Source: Sulfopaludibacter sp035606355 (GTDB lineage: Bacteria > Acidobacteriota > Terriglobia > Bryobacterales > Bryobacteraceae). From it: 64,000 nucleotides of DNA. Positions 34,050 through 43,190 of the stretch are shown one piece after another. The stretch spans positions 310,001 to 374,000 of the forward strand of contig DATNFO010000018.1 of the NCBI GenBank assembly GCA_035606355.1, read 5' to 3'. Made by a program: the position numbers and the translations under genes. How positions within the stretch are numbered: the stretch's first letter is position 1; each line of letters starts with the position of its first letter. The notes beneath the pieces are model-generated. The model did not search any database. It worked only from the letters and a program-made list of their open reading frames with translations, and was not told the origin of the DNA.

Positions 34050-36362
34050 TTATTTCCGCGCCGGAGCGGACCGCAGGACTTCCTTCACCTTTTCCGCAAG
34101 CGACGAGGCCGTGTACGGCTTCTGGATGAAGCCCGCGAGCCCTTTGCCGGCGAATCGCTGCACCGCTTCCACTTCGTTGTATCCGCTGCTTAAAAGCACC
34201 CGGACGCGCGGATTGATTGTTTGCATTTGTCGCAGAGCGTCTTCGCCGTTCATGACCGGCATCGTGAGATCCAGCAGCACCACGTCTATGCTGTCGGGCG
34301 CGGTGCGATACAGCGATACCGCCTGTTGGCCGTCGGCCGCCAGGACTGTTTTGTACCCATACCGCTCCAGCGTATTGCGCGCCGTCATTCGGACGATGTC
34401 CTCGTCATCCACCACCAGAATTGTGCCCTCGCCCTGAAGAGACACCTTGACGGTGGCTTCGGGTTCCGGCGCGGGTTGCTGGGAAGCGGGGAAGAAGACC
34501 TTGAAGGTGGTCCCTTTGCCTGGTTCGCTGTACACCTTCAGCGAGCCTTTATGAGACTGCACGATGCCCTGGACGGCGGACAACCCCAGCCCACGGCCTG
34601 CAAACTTCGTGGTGAAGAACGGATCGAAGATGCGCGCCACAGTCGCCTTATCCATTCCCGAGCCGGTGTCCTGAACCTCCAGGTAGACGTACTCGCCAGA
34701 GGCCAGCGACACGCCCGGCGAAAGACTGCTCAGGTATGCAACGTCGGCATTGATGGCGCCCGTCCGCACCGTCACGGCTCCGCCCTCGGGGCCGATCGCT
34801 TCCGCGGCATTGATCACCAGGTTCATGACGATCTGCTGAAGCTGGCCCGGGTCGGCGTCGATGCCCGGCAGCGGACTCGCCAGATATTGCTTCAACTGTA
34901 CGACTTTCGGAATGGATGCCTGAATCAACTCACCGATGTCGCGCACCAGAGTGGAAAGGTTCACCGTGCGCATCACGAAGCGGCCTTTACCGGCGTACGC
35001 GAGCAGTTGCCGGGTCAGGTCCGCCGCGCGCTCGGCGGCCTTCATGACCTCTTCGAGAAAACCGCGGTTCGGATTGGTTGCGGTCATCGTATCCAGGGCG
35101 AGGCTGGCGTTGCCCAGGATGCCGGTCAGCAGATTGTTGAAGTCGTGCGCTACGCCGCCCGCAAGCACTCCGAGACTTTCCAGTTTTTGGGTGTGCCGGA
35201 GCTGTTCATCTCTGCGGCGGCGCTCCGTGATGTCGAGATTGATTTCCCGCCAGCCAACCATGCTCCCGTCCGGCGAATAACGGGCGGCCCACCGGCTCGC
35301 GACATGAATTTTGGATCCGTCGCGGCATGTCTGTGTCAGTTCGCCTTCCCAATGTCCGAGCGTCTTGAGCTTTTCTTCGATGGATTCCAGCGGTTCGGGG
35401 AAGACACTCTGCAGAAAGCCGTGGATCTCCTGCCCGCTGGCTTCCTCCGCATTCCAGCCGTACATCGCCTCCGCACCGCGATTCCAGAAGCGGATCGCTC
35501 CGTCGTTGTCCAGCGAGAGGATGGCCCCGTGAGCCAGATCCAAAAGCTGCGCCTGTTCGCGAAGGTGAGACTCCGAGTTTCGCCGTTCGGTGACGTCGGC
35601 GATAACGCCGCCGACGTGGGTCGCCGGACCTTTCTTGCCTGCAAGCGCACGGCCTTCGACAGAGACCCAACGCACGTCACCATTCGGCCGCACAATGCGG
35701 AATTCCGAATAATCCGCGCCCTCCTTCAGGGTTCGTTGTATGGACGCTGCCACGGCATCGCGGTCCTCGGGATGCACGTGGCGCATGAAGATCGCATAGT
35801 TCCATTCGGGCAGAGGCTGAGGGTAGCCATAGATCTGGTCGTGCTTGGGGGAGCGGATCACTACGCCGGTTGCAGTGTCGTAATCGAAGTAGCCGATACT
35901 GGCGGAATCCAGCACGAAACGGAGTCGCTCTTCCACTTCGCGCATGCTGGATGCGGCGCGCGCAGCTTCGGCGGAGCGTACCCGGAGCCGGCGTTCCAGT
36001 GCGCGGTGGCGTTTGCGCGTGCGGTCTCCGGCATAGCTCACGATGAGCGACAAAACGCAGAGCGCGGCAAAGGCGAGCGGATTGGTTGTGCGCACATGCC
36101 CGGTGAACAGCCATGGGATGCCGAACGTCGCGAGCGTGATCACAATCAGGCCGGGGATGTACCCGAGCCACGCGGTGCCCATGATCACCAGAAATAAAAG
36201 AAGAATCAGGATGGGATTCGACGGGCGCCCGAACAACTTGTATAAGCCGTATCCCGCTGCCGTGGCGGCGGTGAGCGCCAGAACCGCAATGACGATTCGC
36301 AGCAGCCCGTCGGGGATGCGCCGGAGGAGCGGGTACTTGTAGCGAAGTGCGGATATGGACAT
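34050..36362 (-). CDS. Hybrid sensor histidine kinase with two PAS domains and receiver
   Basis: Protein of 770 residues. Order of domains: about four membrane helices (residues 15-115, resembling the DUF4118/KdpD-type sensor), a PAS domain (about 145-260, ending GVIADVTERR), a second PAS (about 270-395, ending INLDITERRRR), a HisKA dimerisation domain with the His in GGVAHDFNNLLTGIL, a HATPase domain (NLVINAAEAIG, DTGSGMD, GRGLGLSAVQGIV), and a C-terminal receiver (ILVVDDEDIVR, Asp in DVVLLDLTMPVMNG, Lys in FIQKPYTAS). The His-Asp relay is therefore intact. No cognate DNA-binding regulator is adjacent. It is divergent from the hopanoid block. Confidence 0.93.
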   Translation of the reverse strand: MSISALRYKYPLLRRIPDGLLRIVIAVLALTAATAAGYGLYKLFGRPSNPILILLLFLVIMGTAWLGYIPGLIVITLATFGIPWLFTGHVRTTNPLAFAALCVLSLIVSYAGDRTRKRHRALERRLRVRSAEAARAASSMREVEERLRFVLDSASIGYFDYDTATGVVIRSPKHDQIYGYPQPLPEWNYAIFMRHVHPEDRDAVAASIQRTLKEGADYSEFRIVRPNGDVRWVSVEGRALAGKKGPATHVGGVIADVTERRNSESHLREQAQLLDLAHGAILSLDNDGAIRFWNRGAEAMYGWNAEEASGQEIHGFLQSVFPEPLESIEEKLKTLGHWEGELTQTCRDGSKIHVASRWAARYSPDGSMVGWREINLDITERRRRDEQLRHTQKLESLGVLAGGVAHDFNNLLTGILGNASLALDTMTATNPNRGFLEEVMKAAERAADLTRQLLAYAGKGRFVMRTVNLSTLVRDIGELIQASIPKVVQLKQYLASPLPGIDADPGQLQQIVMNLVINAAEAIGPEGGAVTVRTGAINADVAYLSSLSPGVSLASGEYVYLEVQDTGSGMDKATVARIFDPFFTTKFAGRGLGLSAVQGIVQSHKGSLKVYSEPGKGTTFKVFFPASQQPAPEPEATVKVSLQGEGTILVVDDEDIVRMTARNTLERYGYKTVLAADGQQAVSLYRTAPDSIDVVLLDLTMPVMNGEDALRQMQTINPRVRVLLSSGYNEVEAVQRFAGKGLAGFIQKPYTASSLAEKVKEVLRSAPARK

Positions 36363-36491
36363 CTGCAGTTGGGGCCGTCACAGGCTATTCTACAGCACCG
36401 GGCGCGCGAAACTGCCCCGGTATCTTCCGCGATGTCAACGTTCCAGACGGCTCGAAGAGTGAGGCGAAAAGCTCAAATTCTACAGTGTTCC

Positions 36492-36500
36492 TGCTATAAT
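36492..36500 (+). promoter_or_regulatory. Candidate extended -10 promoter of the hopanoid block
   Basis: TGCTATAAT is a perfect -10 hexamer with a TGn extension, 16 bases before the ispH ATG. The Shine-Dalgarno GGAGG at 36502-36506 would lie at or before the expected start of transcription, so either the message is nearly leaderless or another promoter is used. No good -35 hexamer is seen. Confidence 0.35.
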
Positions 36501-36516
36501 CGGAGGCATCTTTCCT

Positions 36517-37488
36517 ATGCCTCTAAAGCCCTTCGCTCCCAATCTGGGTCGGGACCGCAAGATTTTTCTGCTCAAACCCCGGGGATTTTGCGCGGGAGTT
36601 GTGCGGGCTATCGACGTAGTGAAAATTGCGTTGGATCTTTACGGTCCGCCGGTGTATGTGCGCAAAGAGATTGTGCACAACAAGCATGTGGTCGACGAGT
36701 TGCGCGAGGCCGGCGCGATCTTTGTGGAAGAGTTGCACGAGGTGCCCGCGGGCGGGCGCGCTATTTTCAGCGCGCATGGCGTCTCGCCGGCCGTTCGCAA
36801 AGAAGCCAAAGATCGGAACCTGCACATTATCGACGCCACCTGCCCGCTCGTAACCAAGGTGCATCTGGAGGCGGTGCGGTTCGCCAAGGACGGCTTTAGC
36901 ATCGTGCTGATCGGCCACAAAGATCACGACGAAGTGATCGGCACCCTGGGAGAAGTTCCGGAGTGCAGCTATTTGGTGGAGACGGTGGATGACGTGGACG
37001 ATCTGCATTTGCCCGATCCGGCACGCGTCCGCTTCCTCACGCAGACCACGCTGAGCCTGGATGAGACGCGCGACATCATGGGACGCCTCAAAGAGCGCTT
37101 CCCGCTTATTCAGGGTCCGCCGGCGCAGGATATCTGCTACGCCACGGAGAACCGGCAAATGGCAGTGAAGGCCGTGAGCCAATACTGCGAGCTGCTGCTG
37201 GTGGTGGGCAGCCAGAACAGTTCTAATTCCAAGCGGCTTGTGGAAGTAGGCGATAATTTCGGCGTACGCTCGTTCCTGGTGAACGATCGCGGCGATGTCG
37301 ATCCGGCGTGGCTGGACGGCGTGAAGAATGTGGCGGTGACGGCCGGAGCTTCGGCGCCAGAGCACCTGGTCAGCGATCTGATCGAATTCCTGCGCGCCTA
37401 TGGGTTCGGCGAGATGGAGGAGATCGAACTGGTGGACGAGGATGTGCGTTTCTCTCTTCCGAGCGAACTGATGATTTCCATCCGATGA
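36517..37488 (+). CDS. ispH: 4-hydroxy-3-methylbut-2-enyl diphosphate reductase
   Basis: Last enzyme of the MEP pathway, reducing HMBPP to IPP and DMAPP through a 4Fe-4S cluster. It has 323 residues. The three conserved cluster cysteines are in RGFCAGVVRAID, DATCPLVTKVH and DICYATENRQ, and the substrate loop GSQNSSNSKRL is present. It heads the hopanoid block and overlaps shc by 4 bases (ATGA), so isoprenoid supply and cyclisation are translationally coupled. Confidence 0.96.
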   Translation: MPLKPFAPNLGRDRKIFLLKPRGFCAGVVRAIDVVKIALDLYGPPVYVRKEIVHNKHVVDELREAGAIFVEELHEVPAGGRAIFSAHGVSPAVRKEAKDRNLHIIDATCPLVTKVHLEAVRFAKDGFSIVLIGHKDHDEVIGTLGEVPECSYLVETVDDVDDLHLPDPARVRFLTQTTLSLDETRDIMGRLKERFPLIQGPPAQDICYATENRQMAVKAVSQYCELLLVVGSQNSSNSKRLVEVGDNFGVRSFLVNDRGDVDPAWLDGVKNVAVTAGASAPEHLVSDLIEFLRAYGFGEMEEIELVDEDVRFSLPSELMISIR

Positions 37489-39407
37489 GCGCGCAGGTAC
37501 AAGTCGGGAGCACCCTCGCCGGCGCGGCCGGGCAGGCGATGCGGCGCGCGGCGGAGTATCTGGCCGGCTTGCAGGAGCGCGACGGGCACTGGTGCGCGCA
37601 GCTCACCGCCGACACCACACTCGAAAGCGACTACATTCTCTTTCAGTTGTGGTTGTATCCACCGTTCGAGGGCGTGTGGAAGCCGGAAACACGTCCGTTG
37701 ATCGAGAAGGCCGTGCGGTCGATTCTGGACCGGCAGCTCGAGGACGGCGGCTTCAATATCTGCGTGGGTGGCCCGAGTGAGGTCAGCGCCAGCGTGAAGG
37801 CGTACTTCGCACTGAAACTGGCCGGCTTGCCTGTCGACGACGAACGCATGGCGCGGCTGCGCGAACGTATTCTCGCGCTCGGCGGCATTCAGGCGGCGAA
37901 CAGCTACGTCAAGGTCAACCTCAGCCTCTTCGATCTATATCCGCGCAAATACTGCCCCGCGATTCCGCCGGAAGTGGTGCTGCTGCCGTTCAACTTCCTG
38001 TATCAGATGAGCTCGTGGACGCGCGCGATCGTAGTGAGCCTGGCGATTGTGCATGCGGCCGATCCGCGGCGTCCGGTCCCCGCCGGTTTTAACCTGGACG
38101 AGATCTGGCTGCCCGGAGTAAGTCCTGAGTTTCACTCGGACGAGAAGTTCTTCACCTGGCACAACACCTTCCTGCGCCTCGATAAATTTCTGAAGTGGTG
38201 GGAGCACCGCGTTGACGGGCGCGTCCCCGGCTTGCGGCGCAAGGCGGTGAAGAAGGCGAAGCAATGGATGCTGGATCGCCTCGAAAATTCCGAAGGCCTC
38301 GGCGCGATTTATCCGCCGATGATGTATTCGGTGATGGCGCTGGATACGCTCGGGTATGCGAAGGACGATGCGGTGCGCGTGGAGGCGATTCGCCAGTTCG
38401 ACCGGCTGATGGTGGACGATGGCGAACGGTTCTATTTCCAGCCCTGCTTCTCGCCCGTGTGGGACACGGCCATCGGCGCGTATGCGCTGGCGCAGTGCGG
38501 GGAAGGGAACGGCGCAACGCGGCGCGCGGCCGATTGGCTGCTGGATCGCGAAGTGCGGCGTAAAGGCGATTGGAGCATCAAACGTCCGAAGACGCAGCCG
38601 TCTGGTTGGGCATTCGAATATCGCAACGAGTTTTACCCGGATATCGACGATACGGCCATGGTGATGCTCGCCTTGAGCGAAGCGCGGGGAACGGACGAAA
38701 TCGAGCAGCAGAATTGCCATGGCCGCGCTCTACAGTGGCTGATGGACATGCAATCCAGCGATGGAGGCTGGGCGGCGTTCGATGCGGATAACAACTGGAA
38801 GTTCCTGAACCAGGTTCCGTTCGCCGATCACAATGCGATGCTGGATCCCACGTGCCCGGATATCACCGGCCGCGTGCTGGAAGCGCTGGCCGCGCATGGT
38901 GTGGATTCGCAGAGCCGCACGGTGCGTCGCGGCGTCGATTGGCTGGTGAACAATCAGGAGCAGGACGGAAGCTGGTACGGCCGCTGGGGCGTCGCGTACA
39001 TTTACGGGACGTGCTTCGCTCTGCGCGGATTGGCCGCGTCCGGCGAGAGCGATCGCGAGGCTCACGTATTACGCGCGGGCGAATGGCTGCGGTCGATTCA
39101 GAATGCCGATGGCGGCTGGGGTGAAAGCTGCGCCAGCTACGATAACGGCATTTTCACCGCGGGACCGAGCACGCCGTCTCAAACCGCTTGGGCCATTCTT
39201 GGATTGATCGCCGGCGGCGACGCCGATAGCCTCAGCGTGCAGCACGGCATCGAGTACTTAGTGGAAACGCAGCGGTCCGACGGCAACTGGCAAGAGGAGC
39301 TGGCGACGGGAACCGGGTTTCCGAAAGTGTTTTACTTGAATTACCACTTATACAAAGACTACTTTCCGCTGCTGGCGCTGAGTAGTTACTTGAGGAGCCG
39401 GGGTTAG
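37485..39407 (+). CDS. shc: Squalene-hopene cyclase
   Basis: Membrane-associated cyclase of about 640 residues that folds squalene into hopene or hopanol. The catalytic DXDD motif is seen as YPDIDDTAMV (residues about 386-389). Several QW repeats are visible, for example DGGWAAFD, QDGSWYGRWG, DGGWGESC and SDGNWQEE. The start at 37485 lies in the ispH overlap and removes a 59-residue upstream extension that is out of character. The gene is followed 3 bases later by hpnH. Confidence 0.97.
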   Translation: MSAQVQVGSTLAGAAGQAMRRAAEYLAGLQERDGHWCAQLTADTTLESDYILFQLWLYPPFEGVWKPETRPLIEKAVRSILDRQLEDGGFNICVGGPSEVSASVKAYFALKLAGLPVDDERMARLRERILALGGIQAANSYVKVNLSLFDLYPRKYCPAIPPEVVLLPFNFLYQMSSWTRAIVVSLAIVHAADPRRPVPAGFNLDEIWLPGVSPEFHSDEKFFTWHNTFLRLDKFLKWWEHRVDGRVPGLRRKAVKKAKQWMLDRLENSEGLGAIYPPMMYSVMALDTLGYAKDDAVRVEAIRQFDRLMVDDGERFYFQPCFSPVWDTAIGAYALAQCGEGNGATRRAADWLLDREVRRKGDWSIKRPKTQPSGWAFEYRNEFYPDIDDTAMVMLALSEARGTDEIEQQNCHGRALQWLMDMQSSDGGWAAFDADNNWKFLNQVPFADHNAMLDPTCPDITGRVLEALAAHGVDSQSRTVRRGVDWLVNNQEQDGSWYGRWGVAYIYGTCFALRGLAASGESDREAHVLRAGEWLRSIQNADGGWGESCASYDNGIFTAGPSTPSQTAWAILGLIAGGDADSLSVQHGIEYLVETQRSDGNWQEELATGTGFPKVFYLNYHLYKDYFPLLALSSYLRSRG

Positions 39408-39410
39408 CCG

Positions 39411-40517
39411 ATGAAATTTCCTCTGAAGATGGTGGCCGGGATGGCCGGGTACATTTACAAGAACAAGAAGAATCCGCGGCCGGAATGGCAGAAGAATGCC
39501 GCCCCCGCTGTGGACGTATCCAACCCATTCCGCATCCTGCCGCCGAAAGCCGGCGAGAAGAAGCAGCCGCATCCGATGATCGACCGCCGTTTTCCGATCG
39601 TCCTCATGCTGGAGCCGCTGCATGCGTGCAACCTGACGTGCACGGGCTGCGGGCGCATCCGCGAGTATGAATCGACCATCAGCGAACGCGTGCCGCTGGA
39701 AGAGTGCTTCGCGGCGGTGGACGAGTGCGGCGCGCCGATAATCTCCATCTGCGGCGGTGAACCGATGATGTATCCGCAGATCGGCCAGTTGGTGGCCGGG
39801 ATAATCGAGCGGAATAAGCACATCATTCTGTGCACGAACGGCATGTTCATCAAGAAGCGGTTGAGGGAATTTACGCCGGACAAACGCTTCTACTTCAATG
39901 TGCATCTCGACGGCATGGAGAAAAATCACGATCTGGCTGTCGAGAAGCAGGGCGTGTTCAAGGATGCGATTGAGGGAATCAAAGCGGCAAAGGACGCCGG
40001 GTTCCTGGTCTGCACGAACACGACGGTCTACAAAGAAACGGATATGGCGGAGATCGAAGAGCTCTTCGAGTATCTGAAGCAGTTCAATGTAGATGGTCAC
40101 CAGATTTCGCCGGCCTACGGCTACTCCGCGGTAGACGATCGGGAAATCTTCATGACGCAGGACGACATTCACGAGAAGTTCCGTGAGTTCGACCGCATCG
40201 CCAGGAAGTACAACGTGCGGCAGACGCCCGTATATATGGAGTTTCTGCGCGGAGAGCGCGAACTGCCGTGTACCGCGTGGGGCAATCCGACTTACAACAT
40301 CAAAGGCTGGAAAGGCCCGTGCTATCTGATCACCGACGGCCACTACAAGACCTTCGAAGATTTGATGACGCAGACGCCGTGGGAGAACTACGGCCCGGGC
40401 AACGATCCGCGGTGCGAGCATTGCATGATGCACTGCGGCTTTGAGCCTTCGGCAGCTTTCGGCATCAACGGCAAGTTCACCGACAACTTCAAGACCCTGA
40501 TGTGGATGCTGCGGTAA
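39411..40517 (+). CDS. hpnH: Adenosyl-hopene transferase, radical SAM
   Basis: Radical SAM enzyme of 368 residues that links a 5'-deoxyadenosyl group from SAM to hopene (diploptene) and so begins C35 hopanoid side-chain synthesis. The 4Fe-4S ligands are Cys73, Cys77 and Cys80 in CNLTCTGC. A second cysteine group near the C-terminus (CEHCMMHCGF) may bind another cluster, as in SPASM-type proteins. It starts 3 bases after the shc stop. The product is the substrate for HpnG. Confidence 0.95.
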   Translation: MKFPLKMVAGMAGYIYKNKKNPRPEWQKNAAPAVDVSNPFRILPPKAGEKKQPHPMIDRRFPIVLMLEPLHACNLTCTGCGRIREYESTISERVPLEECFAAVDECGAPIISICGGEPMMYPQIGQLVAGIIERNKHIILCTNGMFIKKRLREFTPDKRFYFNVHLDGMEKNHDLAVEKQGVFKDAIEGIKAAKDAGFLVCTNTTVYKETDMAEIEELFEYLKQFNVDGHQISPAYGYSAVDDREIFMTQDDIHEKFREFDRIARKYNVRQTPVYMEFLRGERELPCTAWGNPTYNIKGWKGPCYLITDGHYKTFEDLMTQTPWENYGPGNDPRCEHCMMHCGFEPSAAFGINGKFTDNFKTLMWMLR

Positions 40518-40550
40518 GCAGCATTGGCGCCGCGGTTGCGGCTCCGGGCT

Positions 40551-40843
40551 GTGAAAAAATCGAGTTGCTTCCGTATGCCCGCCAGCGTTTACCGCTCCCT
40601 TACGGGTGTGTGAAAAAATCGAGTTGCTTTTACGCCGACTTCAAAACGCACTCGAATTTCCGGCACCTTTTACCGCTCCCTTACGGGCCCTTACGGGGCT
40701 GTGAAAAAATATCGAATTGCTTTTTCTCCGCATTCAAACGCACTCGCATCCCCGGCACCTTTTACCGCTCCCTTACGGTCACGGCTCCGTATGTAGTTGA
40801 TTCTGCTAACGGAGCCGCGACCGTAAGGAAGCGGTAAAAGGTG
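40551..40843. repeat. Tandem imperfect repeats ending in a 35-bp inverted repeat
   Basis: This occupies most of the 428-bp gap after hpnH. A motif beginning GTGAAAAAATCGAGTTGC occurs at 40551, 40610 and 40701. A second motif (TTTACCGCTCCCTTACGG) occurs at 40588, 40669 and 40761, and a 25-base form recurs at 40662 and 40754. The third unit pairs with an inverted copy: arm 40756-40790 matches the reverse complement of 40809-40843 in 33 of 35 positions, with an 18-base loop. The rest, 40844-40945, shows nothing recognisable apart from leader sequence. It resembles REP/BIME-type elements. Confidence 0.85.
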
Positions 40844-40945
40844 TATCGAAAGGCGATTCAGCCTGCGGCGTAGAGCCAGTTTTAAGTTAAGTCGCGCGGC
40901 CCAAGCTGTTGCGCGTTTGATAGAATCGCGAGGACTGGTGAACCC

Positions 40946-41461
40946 ATGACCACCTTTAACGTCAGCGTTCCGGGAAGGGGATTGGACCTTTGGCTCTACT
41001 CGTTCGCCAGCCATCAGGCGCGTCCTCTCCTGGAAACCGCGTCAGTCGAGGACCAGGCACGATTCTCGCCGGACGGGCACTGGCTCGCATATAGTTCCAA
41101 TGAAACCGGCCAGAACGAGGTCTATATCTGTGCGCTGACCGAGGCGGGTGTGAGAGGAAAATGGGTAATCTCCACCGGCGGAGGAATAGAGCCGCAGTGG
41201 CGCGGCGACAGTAAGGAGCTGTTCTATGCGACGCGGGCGGCTCTGGCTCGGATTATGGCGGTCGACATTTCTGAGAAGAATGGAGCCATCGTCCCCGGTG
41301 TGCCGCATCCGCTGTTTGAATCGCGAATGGCCGGCTCCGGACGCAATCGCTGGACGGTTACGGCGGACGGGAAGCGCTTTCTCGTGAACGTGCCGCCTGC
41401 CGAGAAGCCGGCGACCACATTGAACGTCGTGCTCAACTGGCCCGCGCTGATTGCAAAATAG
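40946..41461 (+). CDS. C-terminal fragment of a TolB-like beta-propeller protein
   Basis: Protein of 171 residues with two TolB/PD40-type blades (ARFSPDGHWLAYSSNETGQ, EPQWRGDSKELFYAT) and the ending TLNVVLNWPALIAK. That ending is typical of the extreme C-terminus of large Solibacter serine/threonine kinases carrying WD40-like propellers. A complete propeller has six or seven blades, and here only the end remains with no kinase. The ATG at 40946 may be incidental. It is probably a remnant of a larger gene, cut off at the repeat-filled region upstream, inserted between hpnH and hpnA. Confidence 0.7.
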   Translation: MTTFNVSVPGRGLDLWLYSFASHQARPLLETASVEDQARFSPDGHWLAYSSNETGQNEVYICALTEAGVRGKWVISTGGGIEPQWRGDSKELFYATRAALARIMAVDISEKNGAIVPGVPHPLFESRMAGSGRNRWTVTADGKRFLVNVPPAEKPATTLNVVLNWPALIAK

Positions 41462-41497
41462 GTTGATTGCCGAGTACCCGTGCTAGGGTGAGAGTTC

Positions 41498-42469
41498 ATG
41501 ATCGCCTTGGTAACGGGGGCCTCGGGATTTCTGGGCTGGCATATTGCTCGTGTGCTCCAGCAGCAAGGGATTGCGGTCCGCTGCCTCGCCCGATCGGGAT
41601 CCAAAGTCAATGATCTCGAAGTTGAGATAGCCACGGGCGACCTTCGCGATCCTGCGAGCCTGCAACGCGCCGTCGCCGGCTGCGACTACGTTTTTCACGC
41701 CGCCGCCGATTACCGGCTTTGGGCCAAAGATCCGCGCGAATTGTACGCCAGCAACGTGGAGGGCACGCGGAACATCCTCACTGCCGCTCAGCGCGCCGGA
41801 GTTCGGCGTGTGGTCTATACGAGCACTGTCGGCTGCATCGGCGTCCCTCCCGGCGGAATCGGCGATGAGACACTGCCGGTCACGCTCGAGGAAATGAGCG
41901 GCGACTATAAGCGGTCGAAATTCCTCGCCGAACAGGTGGCGCTCGAATTTGCAGCCGCCGGTCAGGACATCGTTATCGTGAATCCCACGGCGCCCATCGG
42001 CGACCACGATGTGAAGCCGACACCCACCGGCAAAATTGTTCTGGATTTCCTGAATGGCGACATGCCTGCCTTCATCGATACCGGTCTCAACGTGATCGAC
42101 GCTTCGGAGTGCGCAGAGGGACACTGGCTGGCCTGCGAGCGCGGGCGGCAAGGCGAGCGCTACATTCTGGGCAGCGAGAATCTCACACTGGCGCAGATTC
42201 TGCAGCGACTCGCTCAGTTCACCGGCCGCAAAGCTCCCCGCGTGCAACTTCCGTACGGGGTGGCTTACATGGCCGGCGTGTTCAGCACGGGTTGGGCTCA
42301 GGTGACCGGCCGCCCGCCGCGCGTGCCCATGGAAGCTGTGCGCATGGCCAGGAAGAAGATGTGGGTCTCTCACGACAAGGCGCGGCGCGAACTGGGCTTC
42401 GAACCCGGACCGGCCGACGTCGGTCTGCGGCGCGCGGTGGAGTGGTTTCAGGGGAAGGCGGCCAGGTAG
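41498..42469 (+). CDS. hpnA: Hopanoid-associated sugar epimerase
   Basis: Extended short-chain dehydrogenase of 323 residues with the opening ALVTGASGFLGWHIARVL. The catalytic Ser/Tyr/Lys are in YTSTVGCIGV and YKRSKFLAEQ. This is the HpnA type found in hopanoid clusters, thought to act on a sugar substrate, although its exact step is not proven. Its stop is followed directly by the hpnG start, so they form one unit. Confidence 0.92.
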   Translation: MIALVTGASGFLGWHIARVLQQQGIAVRCLARSGSKVNDLEVEIATGDLRDPASLQRAVAGCDYVFHAAADYRLWAKDPRELYASNVEGTRNILTAAQRAGVRRVVYTSTVGCIGVPPGGIGDETLPVTLEEMSGDYKRSKFLAEQVALEFAAAGQDIVIVNPTAPIGDHDVKPTPTGKIVLDFLNGDMPAFIDTGLNVIDASECAEGHWLACERGRQGERYILGSENLTLAQILQRLAQFTGRKAPRVQLPYGVAYMAGVFSTGWAQVTGRPPRVPMEAVRMARKKMWVSHDKARRELGFEPGPADVGLRRAVEWFQGKAAR

Positions 42470-43168
42470 ATGGCGCGCTTCCTGGTGGTGGCTTCCGAGC
42501 CGATGGAGTTTCCCGAGATCGTCCGGCGCGCGCAGGATGTGCAGCGTCCGCGCGGCCTGGGTGTGAACTGGGCGCGCTCGGGCCGGATCGGCGGCAACGA
42601 GTTCCTGTTTGCCGCCAACGGCGCCACGCGGAAACGTGCCGGCGCGGCCATTGAGGCAGTGCGGGATATGTTCAAGCCCGAGGCGATCGTCAGCACGGGA
42701 TTCTGCGGCGCCGTTTCGCCGGAACTGCGGATTGCGGACCTGGTGGTCGCGACCGCCGTCGAACGGGACGGTGAACGATACGCATCCTTGCCGGTCAGCG
42801 GGCCGCCGGCGCATCGTGGTTTGGTCCGCACGCTGGACTATGTCGCCGGATCGCGCGAGGAACGCTTGAAACTGCACTCTGCCGGGGCAATTGCAGTGGA
42901 AATGGAGGCGGCGGCAGCGGCCGAGCGCGCGGCGCGCTGGGGTTTACCGTTTTACTGCGTCAAAGCGGTGACGGACCTGGCAGACGAAACTTTGGCGAAT
43001 GATTTCAACAAGGCCCTGCGAAGCGACGGCCACTTCGATACAATTGTACTTTTGAGCGGAGCGTTGCGCCATCCGACTCCCCGTGTACCTGAACTCATTC
43101 GACTGCGCGGGAGGTGTGTGCGGGCGGCGCGCGCGCTTGGAGATTTTTTTGCCAATTGCCGATTCTGA
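42470..43168 (+). CDS. hpnG: Hopanoid-associated nucleoside phosphorylase
   Basis: Purine nucleoside phosphorylase/MTA-SAH nucleosidase fold, 232 residues. HpnG removes adenine from adenosylhopane to give (phospho)ribosylhopane. The conserved catalytic region AIAVEMEAAAAAERA and VTDLADETL near residues 140-180 is present. It is abutted to hpnA, and 22 bases separate it from the next gene. Together with HpnH it covers the first two side-chain steps. Confidence 0.92.
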   Translation: MARFLVVASEPMEFPEIVRRAQDVQRPRGLGVNWARSGRIGGNEFLFAANGATRKRAGAAIEAVRDMFKPEAIVSTGFCGAVSPELRIADLVVATAVERDGERYASLPVSGPPAHRGLVRTLDYVAGSREERLKLHSAGAIAVEMEAAAAAERAARWGLPFYCVKAVTDLADETLANDFNKALRSDGHFDTIVLLSGALRHPTPRVPELIRLRGRCVRAARALGDFFANCRF

Positions 43169-43190
43169 GATAAGTGCCATACCGGTGACC

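Noticed and set aside
34221..36197. Very long open frame antisense to the hybrid histidine kinase
   Set aside because: High GC content leaves long stop-free antisense frames. The kinase on the other strand has complete domains and motifs.
40502..40837. Coding region across the repeat gap after hpnH
   Set aside because: It covers tandem repeats and an inverted repeat, and the translation mirrors the repeat units rather than any protein pattern.
40551..40843. CRISPR array
   Set aside because: The units differ in length and sequence, there are only three, no even spacers exist and no cas genes are nearby.
41483..42877. Long open frame antisense to hpnA and hpnG
   Set aside because: It runs across two well-supported genes and shows no motif.
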